DNA from: Candidatus Nitrosopumilus sp.
GTDB lineage: Archaea; Thermoproteota; Nitrososphaeria; Nitrososphaerales; Nitrosopumilaceae
Length of the DNA stretch: 41,549 nt
Direction: 5' to 3'
NCBI GenBank assembly: GCA_003702495.1
Contig: REGH01000005.1
Location: 1 to 41,549, forward strand
The notes under the pieces: model-generated
What the model was told of the DNA's origin: nothing
Databases searched by the model: none
Seen by the model: only the letters and a program-made list of their open reading frames with translations
Shown here: piece by piece, positions 41,538 to 41,549 of the stretch
Layout: every line of letters begins with the position of its first letter
How positions within the stretch are numbered: the first letter of the stretch is position 1
Program-made: the position numbers and the translations under genes

Positions 41538-41549
41538 ATGTCTGACCCA
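41538..41549 (+). CDS. Start of a gene leaving the right edge, probably orc1/cdc6
   Basis: Only ATG TCT GAC CCA (MSDP) is inside the window. The identification as the Orc1/Cdc6 initiator comes from its position beside ORB-like repeats; in thaumarchaeal chromosomes I recall this gene being next to the origin. The four residues cannot confirm it. Confidence 0.4.

Noticed and set aside
1-41549. Mobile elements, prophage genes, rRNA or additional tRNA genes
   Set aside because: No transposase, integrase, terminal inverted repeats with target duplications, rRNA segments or second cloverleaf were found by reading.

Overview
The window is about 41.5 kb of compact, AT-rich archaeal chromosome. Family D polymerase large subunit, RNA polymerase subunit L, TFS, a PCNA clamp, a thermosome, geranylgeranylglyceryl phosphate synthase, a class I CCA-adding enzyme and a GINS subunit mark it as archaeal. 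The protein style (type-1 copper membrane protein, MscS variant, two glutamine synthetases, KamA-like radical SAM enzyme) and the base composition point to an ammonia-oxidising thaumarchaeon close to Nitrosopumilus or Nitrosarchaeum. That assignment rests on recognising families, not on a search. I see no phage, insertion sequence, CRISPR array or rRNA. Many genes have a TATA-like element centred about 26 nt before the start codon, including TTG and GTG starts, as expected for leaderless archaeal transcripts.

Layout. 1-1440 (minus): rpoL-tfs-pcn information-processing operon, with the first codons of another gene running off the left edge. 1440-5640: conserved hypotheticals, two unlisted micro-ORFs that look like paralogues, a dual-specificity phosphatase, a cyclase-family hydrolase, a stand-alone Lrp/AsnC effector domain, a class V aminotransferase and a RecA-like protein without a visible P-loop. 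5660-10700: a ferredoxin preceded by a tandem 20-bp repeat, a membrane cupredoxin, a membrane receptor with an adenylyl-cyclase domain, an odd J-domain protein and a UspA protein. 10790-14260: CBS protein / VIT1-like metal transporter / APC permease operon facing a secreted membrane-anchored protein. 14330-19090: glutamine synthetase, KamA-like protein, MscS channel. 19126-22566: tightly overlapping operon prs / tRNA methyltransferase / tRNase Z / sirtuin. 22570-26750: UPF0200-UPF0201 pair, then thpR / cca / COG2112 kinase and tRNA-Pro(GGG), a tRNA-maturation neighbourhood. 26807-31890: SQR-like flavoprotein, SDR, AN1 zinc finger, GINS51 and a second glutamine synthetase. 31943-39221: thermosome, glyA, PolD large subunit and GGGP synthase. 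39287-41057: four small uncharacterised proteins, several with DNA-binding folds.

The last 400 bases are the most striking part. Two direct copies of a 23-bp element ending TGGAAATAAAGGGGT, plus an inverted pair of GGAAACAAAGGTGTGTG flanking a stretch of about 80% A+T, match the arrangement of archaeal origin recognition boxes around a duplex-unwinding element. An ATG begins 12 bases before the window ends, where an orc1/cdc6 gene would be expected. I read 41200-41540 as a chromosomal replication origin, with GINS51 and PolD close by.

Other points for a second look: a cluster of GTTAAC palindromes before the origin, a membrane-anchored winged-helix protein with repeated TTGTGAT/ATCACAA boxes upstream, a J-domain with HSD in place of HPD fused to a beta-rich region, an Asp-for-Cys ligand in the ferredoxin, and five convergent gene pairs that share their stop-codon tetranucleotide.
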